Positions 25,452 through 33,286 of a stretch of DNA of 64,000 nucleotides are shown here, piece after piece. A program made the translations under genes and the position numbers. Position 1 is the first letter of the stretch; every line of letters begins with the position of its first letter. Source of the DNA: Haloarcula sp. CBA1129 (GTDB lineage: Archaea; Halobacteriota; Halobacteria; Halobacteriales; Haloarculaceae). The stretch lies in NCBI RefSeq assembly GCF_008729015.1, contig NZ_RKSM01000001.1:2232001-2296000 (forward strand), written 5' to 3'. Under the pieces are notes generated by a model. It was not told the DNA's origin and did no database searches. It was given only the letters and a program-made list of their open reading frames with translations.

Positions 25452-25607
25452 ATGAGCGACCACGAGATTCACGACGCTGTCGAGGAGTTTCTGAGCGAAG
25501 CCGACGACGCCTACGGCGAGTACGAACAAGGATACACCGACGCCGACGCGACGCTCCGGCGACTGGAGACGGCAATCGATGAATTGCGGACGGCGACCGA
25601 GGAGTAG
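25452..25607 (+). CDS. Small helical protein of unknown function
   Basis: 51 residues, almost wholly charged helix (EIHDAVEEFLSEADDAYGEY, then DADATLRRLETAIDELR), likely a two-helix hairpin or coiled coil. Base composition, acidity and the ATG right after a GCCGCT leader support expression. It begins 46 bases after the regulator gene on the same strand and may be co-transcribed with it. It has a faint likeness to the small exonuclease VII subunit fold, too weak to name it. Confidence 0.55.
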   Translation: MSDHEIHDAVEEFLSEADDAYGEYEQGYTDADATLRRLETAIDELRTATEE

Positions 25608-25662
25608 GACGCCGTCCATCGTCGGGCGAACAGTATTGTAGGATTGGGCTCATGTAAACCGT

Positions 25663-26826
25663 ATGACGGATGTGGTTCTGGTAGACGGCGCACGCACCGC
25701 ACACGGTGAACTACTGGGAGGCCTTTCGGATCGAAGCGCCATAGAGCTCGGCACTGCGGCTGTCGAGGGACTGCTCGACCGAACCGGCGTCGGTGCGGAC
25801 AGCGTCGACTGGGTTGGACTCGGAAACGCGGTGCAGGCAGGGGTCGGCCAAGTGCCGGCTAGACAGGTCGTCGTCGAGTCGCCACTCCCGGACGGCGTTG
25901 CCGCGACGACGCTGAACGAGGCTTCCGGGTCGGGACTGCGGGCGATCACGACCGCCGCCGACCGCATCGAAGCCGGGCGGGCGTCGGTCTGTCTCGCCGG
26001 CGGCATGGAGTCGATGTCGAACGCGCCGTATCTCGTGCCCGATATGCGTGGCGGCCGCCGGCACGGCAACAGCGAACTCGTCGACGCGATGATCTGGGAT
26101 TCGCTGTGGGACAAACACTACGACGCCCACATGGGCACGCTGACGGAGGAAATCGCAGCCGACCACGACATCAGTCGCGAGGCCCAAGACGAGTACGCTC
26201 GCCGGAGCAACCATCGGGCCGGCGAGGCCATCCAGTCCGGGAAATTCACAGAGGAACTCGTCCCCGTGGAAACGGCGGACAGCCTCGTGACTGAAGACGA
26301 AGGGCCACACCCGGACACAACGGTGGACCAGCTGGCGGCGCTTCCACCGGCTTTTAGCGACGGCGGCACGATCACTGCCGGCAACGCCTCGAAACTTTCG
26401 GACGGGGCAGGTGCAGTGGTGCTGGCCGATGCCGAGACAGTCGAGCGCGAGGGACTGGGACCGATGGCCCACGTCGAGGACTACGCGGTCGCCTACCGCG
26501 ACCCGTCGGAGTTCTCCATCGCGGTTCGGGATGTCGTCGCGACGCTACTGGAGCGCAACGACCTCGCAGTCGACGACGTGGACCACTTCGAACTCAACGA
26601 AGCCTTCGCTGCACAGATGGTGTACGTCGCCGACGAACTCGATATCCCTGCTGAGAAGCACAACCCGCTCGGCGGCGCGGTGGCGCTCGGCCATCCAATC
26701 GGGGCCAGCGGCGGCATCCTCACAACCACGATGCTGTACGCCATGGAACGGGAAGACCATCACCGCGGGATTGTGGGGATGAGCGTCGGCGGTGGCGGCG
26801 CGATTGCGATGTCTGTCGTCCGATAG
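25663..26826 (+). CDS. Acetyl-CoA acyltransferase (thiolase) with Ser at the nucleophile position
   Basis: 387 residues, full thiolase length. The catalytic block reads LNEASGSGLRA (Ser88 where most thiolases have Cys in NKVCGSG). NEAF is present, GHPIGASG holds His344, and the second cysteine of CIGGG is Ser374 (MSVGGGG). Haloarchaeal beta-ketothiolases (Haloferax BktB) are reported to use serine in place of the cysteine nucleophile, so it is probably active in fatty-acid breakdown or PHA precursor supply. The DUF35 partner often found next to such thiolases is not adjacent. Confidence 0.87.
   Translation: MTDVVLVDGARTAHGELLGGLSDRSAIELGTAAVEGLLDRTGVGADSVDWVGLGNAVQAGVGQVPARQVVVESPLPDGVAATTLNEASGSGLRAITTAADRIEAGRASVCLAGGMESMSNAPYLVPDMRGGRRHGNSELVDAMIWDSLWDKHYDAHMGTLTEEIAADHDISREAQDEYARRSNHRAGEAIQSGKFTEELVPVETADSLVTEDEGPHPDTTVDQLAALPPAFSDGGTITAGNASKLSDGAGAVVLADAETVEREGLGPMAHVEDYAVAYRDPSEFSIAVRDVVATLLERNDLAVDDVDHFELNEAFAAQMVYVADELDIPAEKHNPLGGAVALGHPIGASGGILTTTMLYAMEREDHHRGIVGMSVGGGGAIAMSVVR
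26781..26826 (+). repeat. 46-bp direct repeat, copy 1 (thiolase 3' end)
   Basis: The last 46 bases of the thiolase gene, stop codon included, recur at 26850-26895 with 2 mismatches and a 69-base offset. See the second copy. Confidence 0.9.
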
Positions 26827-27251
26827 AACCCGCCAGCGCCGAGGCGAGTGAGCGTCAGCGGTGGCGGCGCGATTGCGATGTCTGTCGTCCGGTAGTCCGT
26901 TACGAGGGAGAGTACGAATGCAGCGGCGCGCGCTCTCGCTCGCTCCGTCGAGCGAAACTGCCGTGCGAGGGACGAGTCGCGGAGGCGAACAGCGTGAGCC
27001 GAGCAACGCAGTCGGCTGGGGAGGGCGTGGCTGCCGCGGATCAGGTGGTGACTGCAAGGAGCCGCCCGCTGCGCGAGAGGACGCAAGGACCACAAGAACG
27101 ACCGACGGGAGTGACGAGGACCGCAGCGAGTCACAGCCAGTGAGTGGGGGCTTTTGAGGACGGCACGCAGTGTCACAACGACACGAACAGTCCCACCGGA
27201 AAACAGCGCAAATCGGGAAGAATTATCGGTCCGGCCGCCCCCACACAGAAT
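26827..27251. other. 425-base intergenic region
   Basis: It begins with the duplicated thiolase end (26850-26895). The rest to about 27160 is GC-rich, purine-biased sequence with many short CGAG/GAGCG/GACG motifs and stop codons in all sensible frames; it has the look of decayed non-coding haloarchaeal spacer. The final 60 bases (around GGAAGAATTATCGG, 27217-27230) should hold the promoter of the aminotransferase gene at 27252. Confidence 0.6.
26850..26895 (+). repeat. 46-bp direct repeat, copy 2
   Basis: A near-perfect second copy (44/46) of the thiolase 3' end, ending again in a TAG in the same relative place. It lies outside any gene. The 23 bases between the copies are unrelated. Confidence 0.9.
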
Positions 27252-28373
27252 ATGACTGGATTCTCTCGACGGGTAGAGCAGGTCTCGATCTCGGGTATCC
27301 GTGAAGTGTTCGAGGCTGCGGGCGAAGACGCAATCAACCTCGGCCTCGGCCAGCCGGACTTCCCGACGCCGGAGCACGCCCGCGAGGCGGCTATCGAGGC
27401 AATTCAGGCGGGGAAAGTCGACGCGTACACATCGAACAAAGGGACCGAGGAACTCCGGGAAGCCATCGCCGCCAAGCACGCCCGGGACAACGACCTCGAC
27501 GTCGACCCGGGGGACATCATCGCCACGTCGGGCGGGAGCGAGGCGCTACACATCGCGCTGGAGGCCCACGTCGATGAGGGGGAGGAAGTCATCTTCCCGG
27601 ACCCCGGATTCGTCTCCTACGACGCGCTGACGCACCTGGCCGGCGGGACGCCGCGGCCCGTCCCGCTGCGTGAGGATCTCACGATGGCCCCCGAGACGGT
27701 CGAGGAAGCCATCACCGACGACACGGCGGCCTTCGTTGTGAACTCGCCGGCGAACCCGACCGGTGCGGTCCAGTCCCCCGAGGACATGCGGGCGTTCGCC
27801 CGCATCGCCGACGAGCACGACGTGCTGTGTATCTCTGACGAGGTGTACGAGCATCAGGTGTTCGAGGGTGAGCACCGCTCGCCGGCGGAGTTCAGCGACA
27901 CGGGCAACGTCGTCGTCGTCAACGCCTGCTCGAAGGCGTACTCGATGACGGGCTGGCGGCTCGGCTGGGTCACCGGCGCGACCGACCGCATCGAGCGGAT
28001 GCTGCGGGTCCACCAGTACGCACAGGCCTGTGCGTCGGCTCCGGCCCAGTACGCCGCCGAGGCGGCGCTAACCGGCCCACAGGAGCCCGTTGCGGAGATG
28101 CGCGAGGCCTTCCAGAAGCGACGGGACGTGTTGCTGGACGGACTTGAGGAGATGGGGCTTGACTGTCCGACGCCCAAGGGCGCGTTCTACGCGATGCCGA
28201 AGGTCCCCGACGGCTGGGTGGACGAGGTCATCGACCGCGGCGTCGTGGTCGTCCCCGGCGACGCCTTCGGCGAACACGGCGCGGGCTACGCCCGCATCTC
28301 CTACGCGACGGATATGGAGACGCTGAAAGAAGCCATCGACATCATGGCCGACGCGACGGCGGCGGTTCGCTGA
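27252..28373 (+). CDS. Class I/II pyridoxal-phosphate aminotransferase (aspartate aminotransferase-like)
   Basis: 373 residues, fold type I. The N-terminus holds the substrate-binding INLGLGQPDFPTPE motif, NSPANPTGAVQS (about residue 165) contains the PLP-contact Asn, CISDEVYEH follows, and the catalytic lysine sits in CSKAYSMTGWRLGW (about residue 228). It most likely transaminates aspartate or an aromatic/branched amino acid with 2-oxoglutarate. ATG 27252 is chosen because the family start MTGFSRRVEQVSISGIRE begins there; the upstream open codons are antisense-like spacer. Confidence 0.9.
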   Translation: MTGFSRRVEQVSISGIREVFEAAGEDAINLGLGQPDFPTPEHAREAAIEAIQAGKVDAYTSNKGTEELREAIAAKHARDNDLDVDPGDIIATSGGSEALHIALEAHVDEGEEVIFPDPGFVSYDALTHLAGGTPRPVPLREDLTMAPETVEEAITDDTAAFVVNSPANPTGAVQSPEDMRAFARIADEHDVLCISDEVYEHQVFEGEHRSPAEFSDTGNVVVVNACSKAYSMTGWRLGWVTGATDRIERMLRVHQYAQACASAPAQYAAEAALTGPQEPVAEMREAFQKRRDVLLDGLEEMGLDCPTPKGAFYAMPKVPDGWVDEVIDRGVVVVPGDAFGEHGAGYARISYATDMETLKEAIDIMADATAAVR

Positions 28374-28580
28374 GGGCTCACGGGCGAAGTCGGCATCGCG
28401 CCGGACAGTCGCACCGAAATTGGAACAGTCTCGGAAGAGAGTGCGAAGAAACGCTTTATCCGTCGGCTGTCTTGCCTCCCGTATCCCATCGTGGTACATG
28501 CATCCGAGTCCAGCACGCTGTTCGACGGGGAGAGACAGGACTATACGACCGGCAGACGCAGGTCCCGGGAGGACAGTGGG

Positions 28581-28859
28581 ATGGAGAAAGCGCTCTGGTA
28601 TCTGCTGACGGCGACGCGCGGCGGCGCAAACCGGGCGCGTATCATCGACGCTCTCTCGGACCGACCGATGAACGCCAACGAACTCGCCAGCGAACTCGAC
28701 GTGGGTTACAAGACGATCAGACACCACATGGAACAGCTAGAGGACCACGACGTGGTCGAGTCCGGTGACGAGGAGTACGCCAAACTCTACTTCCTCACCG
28801 ACCGGTTCGATAACTATCGCGACACGTTCGAGGAAATCGTGGAGAAGATGGACGAATGA
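28581..28859 (+). CDS. ArsR-like winged-helix transcriptional regulator
   Basis: 92 residues, single winged-helix domain: MEKALWYLLTATRGGANRAR, then helix-turn-helix MNANELASELDVGYKTIRHHMEQLEDHDVVE with the wing GDEEYAKLYFL. No metal-binding cysteines are seen. It is probably a cytoplasmic DNA-binding repressor or activator. ATG 28581 starts right at the conserved MEKALWYLL; the 30 extra codons upstream are poor. It is followed 64 bases later by a small membrane gene, perhaps its target or partner. Confidence 0.82.
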   Translation: MEKALWYLLTATRGGANRARIIDALSDRPMNANELASELDVGYKTIRHHMEQLEDHDVVESGDEEYAKLYFLTDRFDNYRDTFEEIVEKMDE

Positions 28860-28923
28860 CGGGGACACTCGCTGTGGCTGTCGCCGGACCGAGCGCGGCC
28901 GGCCAAGGGGAGGGACGGCGCTG

Positions 28924-29220
28924 ATGGCGATGGGACCGCTCATCACCGCTGCGGCGGCGCTCGCGGGGCTCAACGTCCTGCTGTTGCTCCCGCTGCTTGG
29001 CGTCTGGGTCCGCAACTACGCGACGTTCCGGACGGGACTCGTCGCCGGCCTCATCGCCTTCGCCGTCGCGATGCTCGCCGAGAACGCCATCGCCGTCTAC
29101 TTCTTCTTCTCGATGCAGAGCTTCTACGCCGGCGACCCGCACGTCCAGCAGGCCGTACTGGTCCTTCGCACGCTGCAGTTCATCGCGATTGCCGGGCTGA
29201 GCTACACCACGCTTCGGTAA
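28924..29220 (+). CDS. Three-helix membrane protein of unknown function
   Basis: 98 residues with hydrophobic helices at about 5-28, 38-60 and 75-96. The arrangement (helix, WVRNYATFRTG loop, helix with ENAIAVYFFF) resembles small haloarchaeal proteins that sit next to a winged-helix gene. No enzymatic motif is seen. It lies downstream of the ArsR-like gene on the same strand and is probably in one operon. Confidence 0.65.
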   Translation: MAMGPLITAAAALAGLNVLLLLPLLGVWVRNYATFRTGLVAGLIAFAVAMLAENAIAVYFFFSMQSFYAGDPHVQQAVLVLRTLQFIAIAGLSYTTLR

Positions 29221-29318
29221 CGGTCGGCCTAATTACGAGTTCGTTATTCACTGGAGCAGCGGAAACGGCTGCGCAGTACGATTGCGTCTCGGTCATACTG
29301 CGGCGAGATCCGAGCACT

Positions 29319-29738
29319 TCACTCTAACACACGCTCGCGGTCAGTCGGTGCCTCCGCTAGTTCCTCAGCCTCAAGAAGTCGGTCAAGACGGCGCTGAAAC
29401 TCTTCGTCACTGAGTTTACCTTCCGCATATCGTCGTCGGAGCGTTTCAATCGGAGCTTCAGTCGTTTCAGCTAGTTCCGCTTCGTCACGGGAGTTAGCCG
29501 CGGACGCCGCATTCGTCTGTCGGACCACGCTCAATGCTAGCTGCCCAGCGATAGCAAGAGTCACAGCGCCGATCAGGAAAAACAGGAAGCCGAACTCTGT
29601 AGTTACGCTTCCGTTTGTGGGATCCAGCCCAATAATCCCGACCACCATCGATGGGAGACCAACGAGCGAAGCAATAATCGCGGTACTGGCTCGACCATCA
29701 GGACTGTCTGGAATGTAGCGGTGAATCAGTCCATACAT
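29319..29738 (-). CDS. SHOCT-domain membrane protein
   Basis: 139 residues. Two hydrophobic helices (about residues 20-40 and 53-78) are followed by a charged linker and a C-terminal SHOCT-like helix pair, ETLRRRYAEGKLSDEEFQRRLDRLLEAE (about residues 105-132). SHOCT tails are short helical oligomerisation or interaction modules on membrane proteins. ATG 29738 is preferred; a TTG seven codons upstream is the alternative. No partner is obvious nearby. Confidence 0.75.
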   Translation of the reverse strand: MYGLIHRYIPDSPDGRASTAIIASLVGLPSMVVGIIGLDPTNGSVTTEFGFLFFLIGAVTLAIAGQLALSVVRQTNAASAANSRDEAELAETTEAPIETLRRRYAEGKLSDEEFQRRLDRLLEAEELAEAPTDRERVLE

Positions 29739-30085
29739 TGCCCAGATATTGACAACCAAACGTCAAATATTCTTGGGAGACAGAAGGCTGTACAGCAGAC
29801 GTGAAGAGAACATGGCTGTGAGGCCCGTGTGCGGGTAGACACAGGGAAGCCGTGCCGGTGGGTGAAGTGGGATGGACGTTCTGAGCAGCACCCTGTAGTG
29901 TCCGAGCAGCCATACGTGCCTTGAACTGGATCGGGTCCCCGTGGCCAGTGCTACATGAGAGACGAGACAGTACGCTCAGTCGACCCCTGTACACGCGTGC
30001 CGAGACACAGCCGGGGATACCGGCCGCCGTATAGGCGAACACGTTCGGGAGAAATGTCTGACTGGCTGGGACCGTCATCGAACGT
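29739..30085. other. 347-base intergenic region ending in a CGAA-N4-TTCG promoter
   Basis: No credible gene is seen in 29740-30030. A minus-strand frame of about 126 codons crosses it but covers the operator and has no recognisable domain. The right end holds the palindrome at 30036-30047 before the DUF2249 gene. The central part (about 29820-29960) is unexplained and has the patchy composition of a decayed gene or element end. Confidence 0.55.
30036..30047. promoter_or_regulatory. CGAA-N4-TTCG operator 1 (before DUF2249 gene)
   Basis: Perfect half-sites CGAA CACG TTCG, with the last base 39 bases before the ATG at 30086. The same half-site pattern and near-equal distance recur before three other genes in this block. 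I recall it as the motif of NarO in Haloferax. Assignment to a particular regulator here is inference. Confidence 0.75.
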
Positions 30086-30319
30086 ATGAGTACAGACCAT
30101 CAAGAGTCGGTGCGAGAACTCGATGTTCGGGACGTCGAGGGGGAACCGTTCGAACAGATCATGAACGCGCTCGACGCTGTCAGCGAAAGCGAGGCGCTCC
30201 GACTGGTGAACAGTTTCGAGCCGGTACCATTGTACGACGTACTCTCGAAGAAAGGGTACCAGTACGATACGGAACAGGTCGCCGACGAGGAGTGGCACGT
30301 CACGATCCGGCCGGAGTGA
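30086..30319 (+). CDS. DUF2249 domain protein
   Basis: 77 residues, a single DUF2249 domain: RELDVRDVEGEPFEQIMNALDAV, then EALRLVNSFEPVPLYDVLSKKGYQYDTEQV. DUF2249 proteins are small soluble proteins seen beside denitrification and hemerythrin genes, fold like TusA/SirA, and may carry or pass on sulfur or bind metals (family association, mechanism unclear). A CGAA-N4-TTCG palindrome 39 bases upstream and the NnrS-like gene 2 bases downstream place it in the anaerobic regulon. Confidence 0.88.
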   Translation: MSTDHQESVRELDVRDVEGEPFEQIMNALDAVSESEALRLVNSFEPVPLYDVLSKKGYQYDTEQVADEEWHVTIRPE

Positions 30320-30320
30320 G

Positions 30321-31481
30321 ATGCGACCCGAGCGTGCTTCGCGGTGGTTCGTCACCGTCAGCGCGCTGTTTTTTGTCGGTTTTCACGTCGCAATGGCGGT
30401 CGCCGCGCCCCGCCGCGTCGTCGTCGCGCTCGGCCTGTACGGATTCGTCCTGCACGTCCTGTTCGGGAAGGCCTACGCACTCGTGCCGGCATACTTCGAC
30501 CGGGACCTCGCGTGGGAACTGGGGCCTGCCACCCAGTTCCCGCTGTCCGTCCTCGGCACAACAGGGCTGGCGCTCGCACCGCTCGGTCCGCTGTGGCTCC
30601 GGTCCCTCGGAACCACGCTCTGGGCCGGTGGCATCGCGGTCTTTCTCGGCACGCTCGGGTGGACGATTCGTGACAACATCACCGGCGCAGCGACGGGGAC
30701 CGGCGGTCCGAACGTCCACCGGAAGCCGGTTGATAGAACCGCTAACGTCGCGGTCCCGATAGCACTCGGCTACCTCGCACTCGCCGCCGGTGGCGCGCTC
30801 GCCACGACCGCTGGCTTCGGGTCAGTTCTGCCCCAGCAACTGTCGCACTTGCTCGCAGCCGGGACGGCCGTGCTGTTCGTCTTCGGTGCCGGGTTCCGGC
30901 TGTTTCCCCGGTTTCTCGTCGCGGCGGTGCCGCGCCCGGTCGTCGCCCTCGTCATCGCTGCCGGCGCTGTCGGTCCGGCGCTACTCGGGTTCGGACTCTT
31001 CAACCGCACGCTCCTCCTCGTCGGCGGCGTCGTCGAAGCCATCGCAGTCGTGGGGTTCGCACTGTCGTATCTGGTGCTGTTCCTGCGGTCGGAGCGCCGC
31101 CGCGTGGGGTTCTACGCGGTGGTGGTGGCGGCCGCGGCTGGCGTCGTCGGTGTCGGACTCGGACTGGCGCTCGCTATACTCGGGCGGGAACCAGCGTTGG
31201 TCACTGCCCACTATCGGACGATGCTTGCGGGCTTTCTTGGGCTGACCGTCGTCGGAGCGGCGTTCCAGTTTTATCCGCCAGCAGTCGGTGTCTGGCCCTC
31301 TGCAGATGACCGGACGGCGCTGGTGTCGATTGGGCTGCTTGGTAGCGGACTCGGCATACAGCTACTCGGTCTCGTCAGCCGGTTCGGCTGGATGAGATCA
31401 GTCGGGACAGCGGCCGGGGTTCTTGGCGCACTTCTCTATACGTATCTCTTGTTGGCGGCGTTCGCTCGCCGGAGACAGTAG
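30321..31481 (+). CDS. NnrS-like heme/NO-stress membrane protein
   Basis: 386 residues with about 12 hydrophobic helices. Conserved-looking blocks with histidines at helix ends are LHVLFGKAYALVPAYFDRD, LSHLLAAGTAVLFVFGAGFRLFPRF and TAHYRTMLAGFLGLTVVGAAFQFYPP, which resemble NnrS and heme-copper oxidase-like membrane proteins linked with nitric oxide metabolism. It starts 2 bases after the DUF2249 stop, so the pair share the operator at 30036. NnrS proteins relieve NO-induced metal stress in bacteria; the same job here is inference. Confidence 0.68.
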   Translation: MRPERASRWFVTVSALFFVGFHVAMAVAAPRRVVVALGLYGFVLHVLFGKAYALVPAYFDRDLAWELGPATQFPLSVLGTTGLALAPLGPLWLRSLGTTLWAGGIAVFLGTLGWTIRDNITGAATGTGGPNVHRKPVDRTANVAVPIALGYLALAAGGALATTAGFGSVLPQQLSHLLAAGTAVLFVFGAGFRLFPRFLVAAVPRPVVALVIAAGAVGPALLGFGLFNRTLLLVGGVVEAIAVVGFALSYLVLFLRSERRRVGFYAVVVAAAAGVVGVGLGLALAILGREPALVTAHYRTMLAGFLGLTVVGAAFQFYPPAVGVWPSADDRTALVSIGLLGSGLGIQLLGLVSRFGWMRSVGTAAGVLGALLYTYLLLAAFARRRQ

Positions 31482-31499
31482 TGGCGACGCTCTGCAGGC

Positions 31500-32147
31500 C
31501 TACTCCGCGATGATGGTGTCGAGCAGTTTTGTCTGGGCAGCGGCGAGGTGTTCCGCGAACGTCGAAACGGAGATGTCCAGCTCCGCCGCCACATCGCCGG
31601 CGTTGGCCCCTTTCGGGTACTCGAAGTACCCCATCTCGACGGCCGTTTCGAGCACTTCCTGCTGTCGGTCGGTGAGTTTGCTCCGGTCGACCAGTATCGA
31701 GTCCACCGGGTCCACGTCGCCGTTTCGGCGCATCGAGCGGAGCGAGACGCCGTCGTACAACTCTTTCAGCCGCGTCACGATAGCACGAACTCGGTCAACA
31801 TCTGGCGCATGGAACGTCAGGTAGAGCTGTCCGCTCTCGGCGCGGATGTCCGCGACCGGACAGTCATACGTTTCGACCGCCTCGCAGACGCAGTCGGTTC
31901 TCGCCCGGGAGAACTGATAGCGGGCCCCGTTGCCCGTCGCGAACACTTTGTCCATGTCTTCCCGTGCCTCGATTGCCGCTTCGTCAGTGCCCGTCGTAGT
32001 GAACTCTTCGATGACCTGCCCGTCTGAATCTGGGCTACTTCGGGCCACATCGGTCACAGCGGCACCCGCCTCGTCCGAGACGCTTGCCACCGGACAGGCT
32101 CCGGGGGCGTCGACCGACAGCTCCACTCGAATGCCGGAGTCGCTCAT
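31500..32147 (-). CDS. NarO/DmsR-like bat-type HTH regulator with four cysteines
   Basis: 215 residues. The C-terminal 60 residues are the bat-type HTH_10: LTDRQQEVLETAVEMGYFEYPKGANAGDVAAELDISVSTFAEHL. The N-terminal sensor has Cys18, then Cys86, Cys88 and Cys96 (DCVCEAVETYDC), a four-cysteine set suited to an oxygen-sensitive iron-sulfur cluster, as proposed for NarO, which turns on denitrification without oxygen. It lies downstream of the rSAM gene on the same strand, after a 65-base gap without a visible palindrome of its own. It probably binds the CGAA-N4-TTCG sites nearby (inference). Confidence 0.8.
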   Translation of the reverse strand: MSDSGIRVELSVDAPGACPVASVSDEAGAAVTDVARSSPDSDGQVIEEFTTTGTDEAAIEAREDMDKVFATGNGARYQFSRARTDCVCEAVETYDCPVADIRAESGQLYLTFHAPDVDRVRAIVTRLKELYDGVSLRSMRRNGDVDPVDSILVDRSKLTDRQQEVLETAVEMGYFEYPKGANAGDVAAELDISVSTFAEHLAAAQTKLLDTIIAE

Positions 32148-32212
32148 ATAAGATACTGTGACACCACATTACAAAACGGGTGATGCGCGTTCCCACGGAG
32201 TGAAAAACCCCC

Positions 32213-33286
32213 TCAATCTGCTGGGTGCTGGTCGGGAACCGTCCCTTCGAACCCATCCGGCTGGTAGTCACACAGTGGGTCCGCTGCCAGCGGGTCCCCC
32301 GTCGTCGCGTATGCCCGGGACCGACTGCCGCCACAGACCGTTCGGTATCGACAGGCCCCGCATTTGCCCGTCAGCGCGTCGTCGTCTCTCAGTTGCTGGA
32401 ACAGCGTCGAGTCCCGATAGATGTCCACGACGCTATCTTCCCGGACGTTGCCGGCCGATTTCGGCAGGAACCCGGAAGGGTACACCTCGCCGGTGTGGCT
32501 CACGAAGGCAAAGCCCTTGCCCGCGCGGATGCCCATGCGGCGTTTGAGCCCGCCGGCACCCTCGTTCTGGTTCTGCATCGCGACGCGCCGGTAGTGGGGC
32601 GCTTCAGTCGTCTTGAGCCCGAACGGGGCCTCCTCGCTGACCTCGTGGAGCCACGACAGCACGCGCTCCGCTCGCTCGGGATCAATCGGTGTCAGGACTC
32701 GCCCGCGACCGACCGGGACGAGGAAGAACACCGACCACAGCACCGCGTCGAGCTCCGCGACGAGGTCGCGGATCGCCGGCAGTTGCTCGACCGTCTCCGC
32801 GCAGACGGTTGTGTTGATCTGTAGCGGGATGTCGAGGTCACGGGCCGCCTCGGCCGCCTCCATCGTCGCCTCAAAGCTCCCGGCCTCACCCCGGAAAGCA
32901 TCGTGAGACTCGCTGTCGCCGCCGTCGATGGACAGTGCCAGTCGCCGGAGTCCAGCGTCGTCGAGTTCAGCAAGTCGGTCCTGCGTGATCGAGTTCGTCC
33001 CACTGGGCGTCAGCGTCATCCGCAGACCTTGCTCGGTCCCGTAGTCGACGAGCTCCGGGAGGTCCGCGCGAGCGAGCGGGTCCCCGCCCGAGAGGACGAC
33101 TAGCTGGCCGTCGCCGAACTCGCGGGCCTGATCCAACAGTGCCTTTCCCTCTGCCGTCGATAGCTCGTCGGGATGGCGGCGGGGCTGGGCGTCGGCCCGA
33201 CAGTGTTTACACGCCAGTTCGCAGGCCTGAGTTACCTCCCAGATCAGCACGAGGGGCTGCTGGTCGAGGTCGAGTTTTCCGCGCAT
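32213..33286 (-). CDS. Radical SAM/SPASM protein (TIGR04053-like)
   Basis: 357 residues. The radical SAM cluster is C22-x3-C26-x2-C29 (QACELACKHCRA). LSGGDPLARADLPELVDYG and LSIDGGDSESHDAFRG follow in order, and the middle has WSVFFLVPVGRG then GLKTTEAPHYRRV, which I associate with TIGR04053. A C-terminal SPASM-type cysteine set (CGACRYRTVCGG, later C) would hold extra clusters. The start codon abuts the stop of the CGCGG gene with no gap, so the enzyme and that small protein are translationally coupled; the protein is the likely substrate. AhbD/NirJ-type heme synthesis is the main alternative. Confidence 0.88.
   Translation of the reverse strand: MRGKLDLDQQPLVLIWEVTQACELACKHCRADAQPRRHPDELSTAEGKALLDQAREFGDGQLVVLSGGDPLARADLPELVDYGTEQGLRMTLTPSGTNSITQDRLAELDDAGLRRLALSIDGGDSESHDAFRGEAGSFEATMEAAEAARDLDIPLQINTTVCAETVEQLPAIRDLVAELDAVLWSVFFLVPVGRGRVLTPIDPERAERVLSWLHEVSEEAPFGLKTTEAPHYRRVAMQNQNEGAGGLKRRMGIRAGKGFAFVSHTGEVYPSGFLPKSAGNVREDSVVDIYRDSTLFQQLRDDDALTGKCGACRYRTVCGGSRSRAYATTGDPLAADPLCDYQPDGFEGTVPDQHPAD

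Noticed and set aside
26827-27160. Insertion sequence between thiolase and aminotransferase
   Set aside because: No transposase frame and no terminal inverted repeats; only the 46-bp direct repeat is real.
29698-30078. Minus-strand frame of about 126 codons next to the DUF2249 gene
   Set aside because: It overlaps the SHOCT gene start and includes the palindromic operator. The residue mix does not look haloarchaeal or match any family.
32213-33286. Radical SAM gene as a heme d1 or AhbD heme-synthesis enzyme
   Set aside because: The SPASM-type tail, TIGR04053-like blocks and the abutting CGCGG gene fit peptide modification better, and no heme pathway gene is adjacent. It is kept as an alternative only.
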